A stretch of DNA of 64,000 nucleotides from Achromobacter agilis (GTDB taxonomy: Bacteria > Pseudomonadota > Gammaproteobacteria > Burkholderiales > Burkholderiaceae_B), in contig NZ_UFQB01000016.1 in the NCBI RefSeq assembly GCF_900496965.1, positions 1 to 64,000 on the forward strand, in the 5' to 3' direction. Each line of letters starts with the position of its first letter. The first letter of the stretch is position 1. Positions 35,008 to 43,322 of this stretch are shown here, one piece after another. Made by a program: the position numbers and the translations under genes. The notes under the pieces are model-generated. The model had not been told where the DNA came from. It worked only from the letters and a program-made list of their open reading frames with translations, and made no database searches.

Positions 35008-35171
35008 CACCCGCCGCCCGTAGGGCGGCGTTTCGACGCAGCCCCGGCCCACACCAGCGGATCCGCCCCCACCGGTCCGCTTCCCGGTGCCGCACTCCCC
35101 GGGGCGGGGCTTCGAGTTCCACCCGGTCACTTTTGCCCTTTCTCCTGGTCGTCATCCGAGGCAAGGCGCTC

Positions 35172-35258
35172 CCAAGCCAGGCCGCGCGGATCCGGCTCCG
35201 CCGGTCCGCCACCGGCGCCCCCCTGGGGGGGAAGGCGCGCAGCGCCTACGGGGGGGGA
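35172..35258 (-). repeat. GC-rich intergenic repeat, copy B (inverted)
   Basis: Read on the reverse strand this matches copy A at 5165-5250 over most of its length, including GCGGACCGGCGGAGCCGGATCCGCG and a C-run/G-run stem, with scattered differences. It fills much of the 363-base ppk-pstS gap, which holds no gene; the Pho box starts seven bases beyond it. Confidence 0.75.
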
Positions 35259-35264
35259 TCATGA

Positions 35265-35282
35265 CTGTCACTATCCTGTCAT
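35265..35282 (+). promoter_or_regulatory. Pho box upstream of pstS
   Basis: CTGTCAC-TATC-CTGTCAT is a 7-4-7 direct repeat that fits the PhoB-binding consensus (CTGTCAT, four AT-rich bases, CTGTCAC) with at most one change per half. It lies 89 bases ahead of the pstS start, a normal place for PhoB activation under phosphate limitation. The activator genes phoB/phoR are outside the window. Confidence 0.85.
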
Positions 35283-35370
35283 CTTGGACTTCTAAGATGC
35301 GAGGGTCGCTGAAAGACAGGCAGTACCAAAGCCTGCCAAGACTCCTCCAACGAGCACAGAAGGAACCCAG

Positions 35371-36411
35371 ATGTTCAAACGTGTCTTCAAACAAGTTTCC
35401 CTGGGCGTCGCGCTGAGCGCCGCCGTCTTCGCCGTCCAGGCCGCCGACGTGACTGGCGCCGGCGCATCGTTCCCGTACCCGATCTACGCCAAGTGGGCGT
35501 CGGACTACAAGGCTGCCACCAACAACGCCGTGAACTACCAGTCGATCGGTTCGGGCGGCGGCCAGCAGCAGATCATCGCCAAGACCGTCGACTTCGGCGC
35601 GTCGGACGATCCCATGAAGGCGGCCGACCTGGAAAAGAACGGCCTGCTGCAGTTCCCGGCCGTGATCGGCGGCACCGTTGCCGTGGTCAACATCGACGGC
35701 GTGGAGCCGGGCAAGCTGAAGCTGTCGGGCAAGGTCCTGGCCGACATCTTCCTCGGCAAGGTCAAGAAGTGGGACGACGCCGCCATCAAGGCGCTGAATC
35801 CCGATGTGAAGCTGCCGTCGGCCGACATCATCGTCGTGCACCGTTCGGACGGCTCGGGCACCACCTTCGGCTGGACGAACTACCTGTCCAAGGTGTCGCC
35901 TGACTGGAAGGCGCAAGTCGGCGAAGGCAAGGCCGTCAAGTGGCCCACCGGCCAGGGCGGCAAGGGCAACGAAGGCGTCGCCGCCTACGTGGGCCAGTTG
36001 AAGAACTCGATCGGCTACGTCGAATACGCCTACGCCAAGCAGAACAAGCTGGCCTGGACGCAACTGCAGAACAAGGACGGCAAGTTCGTCCAGCCCGAGC
36101 AGAAGGCATTCGCCGCCGCGGCCGCCAACGCCGACTGGAAGAGCGCGCCGGGCATGGGCGTGGTCCTGACCGACGAACCGGGCGCCGATTCGTGGCCCGT
36201 CACCGCCGCCACCTTCATCCTGCTGCACAAGTCGCAAGACAAGCCGGCGCAGGGCAAGGCCGTGCTGGAGTTCTTCGACTGGGCGTTCAAGAACGGCGCC
36301 AAGTCCGCCGAAGCGATGGACTACGTGCCGCTGCCGGAAGCCGTGACCAAGGAAATCCGCGCCGCCTGGGGCGAGGTCAAGGCCGCCGACGGCAAGGCAG
36401 TCTGGAAGTAA
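35371..36411 (+). CDS. pstS: Phosphate ABC transporter substrate-binding protein
   Basis: 346 residues with a signal peptide (VSLGVALSAAVFAVQAA, cleavage about residue 25). The mature start is ADVTGAGASFPYPIYAKW, followed by YQSIGSGGGQQQI and VHRSDGSGTTFGWTNYLS, which bind phosphate. It captures phosphate in the periplasm for PstCAB. AGAAGGAACCC provides the ribosome site. Confidence 0.98.
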   Translation: MFKRVFKQVSLGVALSAAVFAVQAADVTGAGASFPYPIYAKWASDYKAATNNAVNYQSIGSGGGQQQIIAKTVDFGASDDPMKAADLEKNGLLQFPAVIGGTVAVVNIDGVEPGKLKLSGKVLADIFLGKVKKWDDAAIKALNPDVKLPSADIIVVHRSDGSGTTFGWTNYLSKVSPDWKAQVGEGKAVKWPTGQGGKGNEGVAAYVGQLKNSIGYVEYAYAKQNKLAWTQLQNKDGKFVQPEQKAFAAAAANADWKSAPGMGVVLTDEPGADSWPVTAATFILLHKSQDKPAQGKAVLEFFDWAFKNGAKSAEAMDYVPLPEAVTKEIRAAWGEVKAADGKAVWK

Positions 36412-36570
36412 GGATGGTATCGCGCGCTGCGGGCCAGGCAGTCTCCAGGCCTCCAGCGCGCGCAATCCGTCCAGCGGCCGGCCCCGGCCTTCTGCCCGCA
36501 GAAGAATGGGTCGGCCAGCAGCAAGATCCCCGAAGTTTCTCCCCCCAGGTTTCCTAAGGAAAGTCCATCC

Positions 36571-37587
36571 ATGAGCGCGGTAATGGATAATAGTGTGCCG
36601 CTTCCGCCCAGCGTGGCGGACTCCGTGACTACCGGCACGCCTTCGCCTATGAAGCAAAATAACAACGCGCTGATGGATGCGCTATTCAAGAACCTGACGC
36701 GCCTGTTCGCCTTCCTGGTGTTCATCCTGTTGGCGGCGATCCTGGTTTCCCTGATCTACGGCAGCCGCGAATCGCTGGCCAAGTACGGCCTGTCGTTCCT
36801 GTGGCTAAACGACTGGGACCCCGTCAACCAGAACTACGGCGCCGTCGTGCCGATCATCGGCACGCTGCTGACCTCGGCCATTGCGCTGATCATCGCCGTG
36901 CCCGTGTCGTTCGGCATCGCCATCTTCCTGACCGAACTGTCGCCGACCTGGCTGCGCCGTCCACTGGGCACCGCGGTTGAAATGCTGGCGGCCATTCCGT
37001 CCATCATCTACGGCATGTGGGGCTTGTTCGTCTTTGTCCCCGTTTTTCAGCAGTACGTGCAGCCCTTCCTGATCGCCACCCTGGGCAGCGTGCCTGTGAT
37101 TGGCGGCATCTTCGCGGGGCCGCCGTTCGGCATCGGTATCTTCACGGCTGGCCTGATCCTCTCGATCATGATCATCCCCTTCATTGCAGCAGTCATGCGC
37201 GACGTGTTCGAACTCGTGCCGACGATGCTGAAGGAATCGGCCTACGGCCTGGGCAGCACGACCTGGGAAGTGATGTGGCGCGTGGTCCTGCCTTTCACCA
37301 AGTCGGGCGTCATCGGCGGCATCATGCTCGGCCTGGGGCGAGCGCTGGGCGAGACCATGGCCGTGACCTTCGTCATCGGCAACGCCTTCAAGTGGTCCGG
37401 CTCGCTGTTCTCTCCGGGCAACTCGATCGCCTCCGCCTTGGCCAATGAATTCAACGAAGCGGGCGGCATCCAGAAATCGGCGCTGCTGGAACTGGGTCTG
37501 ATCCTGTTCCTGATCACGACGATCGTGCTGGCCCTGGCCAAGATGCTGCTGGTCCGCCTCTCCGCCGGCGAAGGCAAGAAAACCTGA
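36571..37587 (+). CDS. pstC: Phosphate ABC transporter permease
   Basis: 338 residues with six main hydrophobic segments. A soluble N-terminal extension of about 40 residues precedes [21 protein letters not shown]. The EAA loop is [27 protein letters not shown]. PstC and PstA form the phosphate channel. The 159-base gap after pstS is GC-rich and holds no gene. Confidence 0.97.
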   Translation: MSAVMDNSVPLPPSVADSVTTGTPSPMKQNNNALMDALFKNLTRLFAFLVFILLAAILVSLIYGSRESLAKYGLSFLWLNDWDPVNQNYGAVVPIIGTLLTSAIALIIAVPVSFGIAIFLTELSPTWLRRPLGTAVEMLAAIPSIIYGMWGLFVFVPVFQQYVQPFLIATLGSVPVIGGIFAGPPFGIGIFTAGLILSIMIIPFIAAVMRDVFELVPTMLKESAYGLGSTTWEVMWRVVLPFTKSGVIGGIMLGLGRALGETMAVTFVIGNAFKWSGSLFSPGNSIASALANEFNEAGGIQKSALLELGLILFLITTIVLALAKMLLVRLSAGEGKKT

Positions 37588-37613
37588 CGCGCCGCGAGCA
37601 CAAGGAAAAGATC

Positions 37614-38468
37614 ATGGCTGTATCCGTACTCAATATGCAGAACGGCATTTATCGCCGGCGCCGCGTGGTCAACCGCATCATGCTGACCGTCTCGCTGGGA
37701 ACGCTGGCGTTCGGGCTGTTCTGGCTGTTCTGGATCATTCTGACGTTGCTGATCAAGGGCGCGCCCGCGCTGTCGCTGACCCTATTCACCGAGATCACTC
37801 CGCCGCCCGGACAGGCCGGCGGCCTGATCAACGCCATCTTCGGCAGCGTGGCCATGGCGGGCGTCGGCACCCTGATCGGCACGCCCGTGGGTATCCTGGC
37901 CGGCACCTACCTGGCCGAATACGGCCAGCGCGGCTGGCTGGCGCCGGCCACGCGCTTCCTGAACGACGTGCTGCTTTCGGCGCCGTCGATCATCATCGGC
38001 CTCTTCATCTACGCCGTGTACGTGGCGCAGGTGGGCCATTATTCCGGCTGGGCCGGGGCCCTGGCGCTGTCCATCCTGGTGATCCCGGTCGTGGTGCGCA
38101 CGACCGACAACATGCTGCTGCTGGTGCCCAACAGCCTGCGCGAAGCCGCGGCTGCGCTGGGCTGCCCCAAGTGGCGCATGATCACCCTGGTGTGCTATCG
38201 CGCCGCCAAGACCGGCATCATCACCGGCGTGCTGCTGGCCATCGCCCGCATTTCGGGTGAAACCGCGCCGCTGCTGTTCACGGCGCTATCGAACCAGTTC
38301 ATGTCCTTCAACATGAACGCGCCGATGGCCAACCTGCCGGTCGTGATCTACCAATATGCAGCTAGCCCCTTCAAGGACTGGAACAACCTGGCCTGGGCCG
38401 GGGCCACGTTGATTACGTTGCTGGTGCTGGGCATCAACATCATTGCCCGCAACATGTTCCGCAAGTAA
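37614..38468 (+). CDS. pstA: Phosphate ABC transporter permease
   Basis: 284 residues with six hydrophobic segments. Typical PstA blocks: [22 protein letters not shown] and [23 protein letters not shown] (the EAA loop). It starts 26 bases after pstC and ends 48 bases before pstB, in one operon. Confidence 0.97.
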   Translation: MAVSVLNMQNGIYRRRRVVNRIMLTVSLGTLAFGLFWLFWIILTLLIKGAPALSLTLFTEITPPPGQAGGLINAIFGSVAMAGVGTLIGTPVGILAGTYLAEYGQRGWLAPATRFLNDVLLSAPSIIIGLFIYAVYVAQVGHYSGWAGALALSILVIPVVVRTTDNMLLLVPNSLREAAAALGCPKWRMITLVCYRAAKTGIITGVLLAIARISGETAPLLFTALSNQFMSFNMNAPMANLPVVIYQYAASPFKDWNNLAWAGATLITLLVLGINIIARNMFRK

Positions 38469-38516
38469 AGATCGCTATGCCGGCGCGCAGGGCGCGCCGG
38501 CGCCAAGGGAAACCAA

Positions 38517-39293
38517 ATGGAAAACACCGCCACCGCCGTCAAGAACAAGATCGAGGTCAAGAACCTGAACTTCTACTACGGCAAGTTCCATGCGATCCGC
38601 AATGTGAACATGTCGATCCAGGAGAAGAAGGTCACGGCCTTCATCGGCCCGTCGGGCTGCGGCAAGTCCACGCTGCTGCGCACGTTCAACCGCATGTTCG
38701 AGTTGTATCCCGGCCAGCGCGCCGAGGGCGAGATCATCCTGGATGGCGAAAACCTGCTGACCGCCAAGACCGACATTTCGCTGATCCGCGCCAAGGTCGG
38801 CATGGTGTTCCAGAAGCCGACGCCGTTCCCCATGAGCATCTACGACAACATCGCCTTCGGCGTGCGCCTGTTCGAGCGCCTGTCCAAGGGCGAGATGGAC
38901 GAGCGCGTGGAATGGGCGCTGAGCAAGGCGGCCCTGTGGAACGAAGTGAAGGACAAGCTGCACCAGAGCGGCAATAGCCTGTCGGGCGGCCAGCAACAGC
39001 GTTTGTGCATCGCGCGCGGCGTGGCCATCAAGCCCGAAGTGCTGCTCCTGGACGAGCCGTGCTCGGCGCTGGATCCGATTTCCACCGCCAAGATCGAAGA
39101 GCTGATCGCCGAACTGAAGAACGACTACACCGTCGTCATCGTGACGCACAACATGCAGCAGGCGGCCCGTTGCTCGGACTTTACCGCCTATATGTACCTG
39201 GGCGAGCTGATGGAATTCGGCCAGACCGACCAGATTTTCGTGAAGCCGTCGCGCAAAGAAACGGAAGACTACATCACGGGCCGTTTCGGCTGA
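38517..39293 (+). CDS. pstB: Phosphate ABC transporter ATP-binding protein
   Basis: 258 residues. Walker A is GPSGCGKST, signature LSGGQQQR, Walker [13 protein letters not shown], and the H-loop [13 protein letters not shown]. The PstB-specific feature [18 protein letters not shown] is present. It drives phosphate import through PstCA. No phoU follows; a strong terminator comes instead. Confidence 0.98.
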   Translation: MENTATAVKNKIEVKNLNFYYGKFHAIRNVNMSIQEKKVTAFIGPSGCGKSTLLRTFNRMFELYPGQRAEGEIILDGENLLTAKTDISLIRAKVGMVFQKPTPFPMSIYDNIAFGVRLFERLSKGEMDERVEWALSKAALWNEVKDKLHQSGNSLSGGQQQRLCIARGVAIKPEVLLLDEPCSALDPISTAKIEELIAELKNDYTVVIVTHNMQQAARCSDFTAYMYLGELMEFGQTDQIFVKPSRKETEDYITGRFG

Positions 39294-39319
39294 CCGGCAG
39301 CGGATTCCCGCCCTCTGGA

Positions 39320-39352
39320 AACGGCGCGCCTGGCCAGGCGCGCCGTTTTGCT
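39320..39352 (+). terminator. Intrinsic terminator after pstB
   Basis: AACGGCGCGCCT and AGGCGCGCCGTT pair perfectly around GGCC, followed by TTGCTT. It ends right at the stop of the convergent MFS gene and may serve both strands. Confidence 0.88.
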
Positions 39353-40705
39353 TTATGGACGCTGCAAGGCCTGCGTGGCGCCGGAAGCGGACTGCGCCTG
39401 CGGTTCGTCCGCATAACGGCGGGGAATCAAGATGACGAAGACTGCCGCCAGCACGGCCGCGCACGAGAAGACGATGAAGTTCCAGGCTAGGGGCAATTTC
39501 AGGCCGGCCAGGTAGCCGCCGACGATCGGGCCGCTCATGGCGCCGATGCGGGCGAAGGAAAGCGCCCAGCCGGTGGCCGCGCCGCGCGCATGGGCCGGGT
39601 AGTAGCCCGCCAGGTAGCCCGTGAGGATCAGCGACGAGGAAATGCTGCCGACGCCGGCCAGGGCGACCCACACGTAATTCACAACCAGCGGGTTGTTGTA
39701 GGTCAGGCAATAGATGCCGGCCGCGCCCGCCAGGAAGAACAGCGCCACGATCCTGCGCGGTTCGGTTTTGTCGGCGAACCGCCCCAACACCAGGCCGCCG
39801 ACGGCGGAGGCCAGGCTGAACACCAGCAGGAAGGAGATGCTGGATCCGAGGTCGTAGCCGTTTTTGCGCATGATCTGCGGCAGCCAGGTGTTCAGGCCAT
39901 AGACCAGCATCATGCCGAGGAACAGCGCGCCCCAGAAGCACAGCGTGGCGCGCAGGTGGCGAGGAGCGAACACCGCCGCCATCACGTCGCGCCAGGTGGA
40001 CTTGGCGCCCGCGACCTCGCGCGGCCGGAAGGCGTCCAGCGAGGCGATGCCCAGGCGCTGCGCCTGCGCCCGCGCGCCGGCCTCGTCGCCCTTGGCGAGC
40101 AGGTATTCCAGGGATTCCGGCAGCAGGCGCGCCAGCAGCGGCACCAGCAGCAGGGGCACGGCGCCCACGGCGATGACCGAACGCCATCCCCAATGGCTGA
40201 GCAGGGCCATGGCCACGGCGGCGGAACACAGGATGCCCAGCGAATAACCGGAATACATCACGCCGTAATTGAAGCCGCGTTTGGCCGGCGGGGAGTATTC
40301 GATAGTGAGGGCCGCCGCCGCCGGGATCACGCCGCCCAGCCCCAGGCCGCCGATGAAGCGGAACAGGCCGAACCAGGTGGGCGTCGGCGCCCAGGCCGCG
40401 CCGATCATCGTCAGGGAGAACAGGGTCACGCAGGCCAGCAGCATGCGCCGGCGGCCCAGCAGATCGCTCAGCGTGCCTACGGCGAACGAGCCGACGAACA
40501 TCCCCGCCAGCGCATAGCTGCCCAGCACGCCCAGTTGCAGTGGACTGAGGGCCCATTGCTTGTCTTCGGCCAGCGCCGGCAGCACGGCGCCCATTACGCC
40601 CACGTCGTAGCCTTCGAACAGGATGGCCAGCCAGCAGACAAAGAGCACGGTATGGGTAGTCCGCGCGGGCGTAGCCCAGGCGGATGGAGCGGAGGCGTTT
40701 GCCAT
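39353..40705 (-). CDS. MFS transporter, aromatic acid:H+ symporter type
   Basis: 450 residues, 12 predicted membrane helices. The first loop reads AILFEGYDVGVMGAVLPAL, with the helix 1 Glu-Gly-Tyr-Asp motif of the aromatic acid:H+ symporter family (compare PcaK/BenK), and the MFS loop motif GTLSDLLGRRRM follows. Likely imports an aromatic acid such as benzoate or hydroxybenzoate; the exact substrate is not visible. The start is preceded by a short AT-rich region containing the regulatory gap of about 190 bases to the tRNA. Confidence 0.9.
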   Translation of the reverse strand: MANASAPSAWATPARTTHTVLFVCWLAILFEGYDVGVMGAVLPALAEDKQWALSPLQLGVLGSYALAGMFVGSFAVGTLSDLLGRRRMLLACVTLFSLTMIGAAWAPTPTWFGLFRFIGGLGLGGVIPAAAALTIEYSPPAKRGFNYGVMYSGYSLGILCSAAVAMALLSHWGWRSVIAVGAVPLLLVPLLARLLPESLEYLLAKGDEAGARAQAQRLGIASLDAFRPREVAGAKSTWRDVMAAVFAPRHLRATLCFWGALFLGMMLVYGLNTWLPQIMRKNGYDLGSSISFLLVFSLASAVGGLVLGRFADKTEPRRIVALFFLAGAAGIYCLTYNNPLVVNYVWVALAGVGSISSSLILTGYLAGYYPAHARGAATGWALSFARIGAMSGPIVGGYLAGLKLPLAWNFIVFSCAAVLAAVFVILIPRRYADEPQAQSASGATQALQRP

Positions 40706-40897
40706 GTGTTTCCCGATGAGCGTTTATTGGTAACGGCCGGCTCCTGGCGGCGATTCCCCCACGGTGTCGGAAGTCCGCATTTAATTTAGGCTTGAAATAT
40801 ATAGGTGTCAATCAGGAGATAGCCGGTATGCCGCCATGGCGCGGCGCGGGCGGCGAAGGCGGAAAGTCGGCCAGTATCTGGTATAGTTGCCACCCTT

Positions 40898-40974
40898 CGG
40901 GGCGTAGCGCAGCCTGGTAGCGCATCTGCTTTGGGAGCAGAGGGTCGTGAGTTCGAATCCCACCGCCCCGACCA
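40898..40974 (+). tRNA. tRNA-Pro(TGG)
   Basis: A complete 77-base cloverleaf including encoded CCA: acceptor CGGGGCG / CGCCCCG, anticodon arm TCTGC-TTTGGGA-GCAGA with anticodon TGG, and T arm GTGAG-TTCGAAT-CCCAC (last pair imperfect). A TATAGT box lies 11 bases upstream. The prophage begins just past it, so its 3' end is the likely attachment core. Confidence 0.97.
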
Positions 40975-40982
40975 ATAAAATC

Positions 40983-41020
40983 AAGGCCGTTAGTGATAGT
41001 GTTCACTAACGGCCTTTGTC
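40983..41020 (+). terminator. Intrinsic terminator after tRNA-Pro
   Basis: AAGGCCGTTAGTGA and TCACTAACGGCCTT form a perfect 14-pair stem with loop TAGTGT, followed by TGTCATTTT. It terminates the tRNA transcript. Beyond it, 41020-41290 shows no convincing gene; it includes the twice-occurring block GGGGCAAC near 41034-41055. Confidence 0.85.
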
Positions 41021-41290
41021 ATTTTCGACGCTGTGGGGCAACTTATGGGGCAACCGGTCGGCAGGGGTGCAGTTCGAGCAGATTTCACTTCTACACTATG
41101 CTCTGTTCGCGTCTCAAGATAGCCGTGAAGACTGCCGGGGCGACACGCTCAAATGGGGGCAGGGTCTAGCCGGATCATCGCTACTGCTGGGAGCGGTCAT
41201 CCTGCACGGGTGCTAGGACAGGTCGTCTGGGCTGGCACCAGGTTGCGGGATGATGAGGCGGGCAGTGGGTGCGGAACTAAGATCCAAGAA

Positions 41291-41318
41291 AAAGCCCTAG
41301 GGCGCAGGCCCCAGGGCT
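41291..41318 (-). terminator. Stem after the 41-residue phage gene
   Basis: AAGCCCT and AGGGCTT close a stem with an inner GGGC/GCCC-type pairing; on the reverse strand the stem is followed by TTTTTC. It lies ten bases past the stop of the small gene at 41328 and fits as its terminator. Confidence 0.7.
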
Positions 41319-41327
41319 TCAGACTAC

Positions 41328-41453
41328 TTAATCGAACAAGTTACCTTGTCCGGGGTGCGAGCGGCAATGTTCGCAGACATGTTCCCACCGATCAAATCGG
41401 TAGCGAACATACGGACGAACACGAACCGCTTTAGGATACATGCAAATGCGCAT
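41328..41453 (-). CDS. Small Cys/His-containing phage protein (41 residues)
   Basis: A 41-residue frame has a strong ribosome site (AGGAGA five bases ahead of the ATG at 41453) and a terminator just after its stop. The peptide starts MRICMYPKAVRVRPYVRYRF and ends HVCEHCRSHPGQGNLFD; the CEHC-x2-H cluster could hold a metal ion. I do not recognise the family. Its leader (about 41454-41600) is long and strongly folded. Confidence 0.6.
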   Translation of the reverse strand: MRICMYPKAVRVRPYVRYRFDRWEHVCEHCRSHPGQGNLFD

Positions 41454-41572
41454 GGCGTTCTCCTAAGCAGGTTGAAAACGCCGGCGGCACTTGCCCTTAC
41501 CTTTCGGTAAAGGTAGACTAACCCCGTCTGGCTAAAGACATGGGTACTCGGCGCGCCGCCGACACCAAGAGA

Positions 41573-41606
41573 AGCTCTTAGGGATCCAACCCCCTAAGGG
41601 CTTTTC
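41573..41606 (+). terminator. Stem-loop with T tract upstream of the small phage gene
   Basis: AAGCTCTTAGGG and CCCTAAGGGCTT pair (one G-T) and are followed by TTCG on the + strand. Genes on both sides run on the reverse strand, where the same stem would sit at the start of the leader of the 41-residue gene. Confidence 0.5.
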
Positions 41607-41660
41607 GCTTATTTGTACCAACTGAGCATAAACGCCCTCCTTTAGTTTGTTGTTTAGACC

Positions 41661-42215
41661 TTAAGCCAGGTCGTTGTTGTCGGTTGCAGCAGTCTGGGCC
41701 TCCGCCGGGATCTCTTGCTCGGAAGGTTTGTACCGTTCGCGCACGAAGTCGATGCCGCGTTCAGTCAGACGGTACAATCCAAGTGCGGGTGAATCCAACA
41801 ATCCAAACTTGTTCCGGTAAATGTTGGCAAACGAGCTGATGTCCTTCCGAGTCTGCCGGAGCCCTTGCTCTTCGGAATAGGAGACCACTTCATCAAGGGT
41901 CTTTCCTCCTTCCTCCTGCCCGATAAAGGCCAGTATTTTCAAGGAAGCAGTGGAAATTCTTGACGGCAACCGGGGGGATGCCTGCAAGTCGACCGGAGCA
42001 TTGCCTCCTTGCTGCTCTCGATCATCCGGCGGCGAAATCATGGTCGCAGAACCGGGCGACGCAGCGGACTGATCGGGCGGCGAGTCATTTTCGTCGTCTT
42101 CAGCAGCGAGTTCTTCAATGGTTCGGATGCGTTGCTCATGGTGAGCAATACGCCTGCGCAGGGCCTCTATTCGGCTGCGCTCCCGCTCGATCAATTGACT
42201 ATAAACGATGTTCAT
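41661..42215 (-). CDS. Phage hypothetical protein, coiled coil plus winged-helix-like domain
   Basis: 184 residues with GGAACG ahead of the ATG at 42215. Residues 1-40 are a charged helix (IERERSRIEALRRRIAHHEQ), then a low-complexity Pro/Asp/Gly linker, then from about residue 88 a globular part (ASLKILAFIGQEEGGKTLDEV, later YRLTERGIDFVRERY) that looks like a winged-helix or end-of-operon regulator domain. Family not recognised. Confidence 0.65.
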   Translation of the reverse strand: MNIVYSQLIERERSRIEALRRRIAHHEQRIRTIEELAAEDDENDSPPDQSAASPGSATMISPPDDREQQGGNAPVDLQASPRLPSRISTASLKILAFIGQEEGGKTLDEVVSYSEEQGLRQTRKDISSFANIYRNKFGLLDSPALGLYRLTERGIDFVRERYKPSEQEIPAEAQTAATDNNDLA

Positions 42216-42356
42216 TGGCGTTCCTTCGCCCTGGGTGCAGCCTGGGGCTGTTCAGATATCCAGGATTCTACACTGATCTACTGGGGACAATCAATCATCC
42301 AAAATAGATCCTAACAGAATGCCACCTCCGGGTGGCTTTTGTTGCTGCTCGCGTCC

Positions 42357-42533
42357 TCAACCCGGAGCTTCGTAGCCGGCCCGCGCTAGGCGCAGCGTCT
42401 CGGGTCGAAGCCTACCAAGCAGCAGAGATTGCCCGAGGATGCCGGTCCCGGTTCGATAGGTCAGCCGTGCGTACTCAATCTCAGTGCCGTACGCGGTCAG
42501 CATCGTGTGAATTGAAGCCTTGATCAGTTCCAT
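42357..42533 (-). CDS. Small phage hypothetical protein (58 residues)
   Basis: From the ATG at 42533 (AAGGA eight bases ahead) the frame encodes a 58-residue protein starting MELIKASIHTMLTAYGTEIE and ending ARAGYEAPG. The frame is open further upstream but that part looks random. Unknown function; no motifs recognised. Confidence 0.5.
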   Translation of the reverse strand: MELIKASIHTMLTAYGTEIEYARLTYRTGTGILGQSLLLGRLRPETLRLARAGYEAPG

Positions 42534-42650
42534 GGTGGAGTCCTTGTGAATTGCCGGGCGGTCAACGCGACTCGCCCTCCTTGCATTCCACTCCTTCCGC
42601 TGCGCAGTGTTCTGCGTTATTGGAAGAGTATGCGCACCCATCCTCCCCAT

Positions 42651-42677
42651 CAGCCCGCCTAGAGCGGGCATTTTTTT
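42651..42677 (+). terminator. Stem-loop with seven-T tract
   Basis: GCCCGC-CTAGA-GCGGGC is followed by ATTTTTTT on the + strand. No + strand gene is evident upstream, so it may end a transcript entering from elsewhere or belong to a small RNA. Confidence 0.6.
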
Positions 42678-42752
42678 GCCCCTACTCGAGTAGCTCCAAA
42701 TGACCATGTCTATCTACTACTCGGTCAATCAAGACCGGATGTTGGAGCCCTC

Positions 42753-42821
42753 ATGGTTAGGATCATCATCTGGGTGACGGTAGTGCTGGTACAGGCCCTC
42801 TGGGTCCAGCCAGCCTACTAG
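42753..42821 (+). CDS. Possible 22-residue hydrophobic peptide
   Basis: ATG at 42753 follows GGAG by five bases; the peptide MVRIIIWVTVVLVQALWVQP plus two residues is almost entirely hydrophobic and would span the membrane. A terminator-like stem (GCCAC, loop, GTGGC, then TTTTTG) follows at 42836-42862. It lies between a + strand terminator and the insertion sequence. Very short, so uncertain. Confidence 0.25.
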   Translation: MVRIIIWVTVVLVQALWVQPAY

Positions 42822-42935
42822 CCTCCTAAAAAAACAAAGCCACCTTCGTAGTGGCCTTTTTGTTGGCACTGACCCGTCCTGAATTTGGTTGACACCTTTT
42901 TGAGAGAAAAAAAGGAGAGTCAATTGGAATCAAGG

Positions 42936-43322
42936 ATGAAGCGAACGCAGCGGGATTACAGCCTGGCTTTTAAACTGTCGGTGGTCGAGCAGGTGGAAAA
43001 AGGCGAGCTGACGTACAAAGAGGCGCAGCGTCGCTATGGGATTCAAGGCCGGTCGACAGTGCTGGTGTGGCTGCGCAAGCATGGTCGCCCGGGCTGGAGC
43101 GGTTGGAGCCTGCCGACGGTCAGAGGAGTGGATATGGATCGTCAGGGCAAGGTGCTTACGCCCGAGCAGCGGATCAAGGAGCTGGAGGTCCAGCTCAAGG
43201 AGGCGCGCGAGAAGGCGCAGTTGTTCGAGGCCGTGGTCAACGTGCTGGAGAAGGACTACGGGGTGCGTGTCGTAAAAAAGCCTTCGGGCAAGTCCTCACG
43301 CAAAAGCTCGTCCAAGGGCTGA
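42936..43322 (+). CDS. IS3-family transposase OrfA
   Basis: 128 residues from the ATG at 42936; upstream in-frame starts are possible. A helix-turn-helix occupies the N-terminal half (YSLAFKLSVVEQVEKGELTYK, then AQRRYGIQGRSTVLVWLRKHG), followed by a leucine-zipper-like region (IKELEVQLKEAREKAQLFEA). Near the end the slippery heptamer A-AAA-AAG at 43274-43280 is positioned for -1 frameshifting into OrfB. Confidence 0.9.
   Translation: MKRTQRDYSLAFKLSVVEQVEKGELTYKEAQRRYGIQGRSTVLVWLRKHGRPGWSGWSLPTVRGVDMDRQGKVLTPEQRIKELEVQLKEAREKAQLFEAVVNVLEKDYGVRVVKKPSGKSSRKSSSKG

Noticed and set aside
40975..42870. Integrase gene near tRNA-Pro
   Set aside because: No frame over 200 codons with R-H-R-Y tyrosine recombinase features is present on either strand in this stretch.
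42729..42923. 64-codon reverse frame ending at 42729
   Set aside because: Part of it lies within the insertion sequence terminal repeat and no ribosome site precedes it; the remaining piece is too short to judge.
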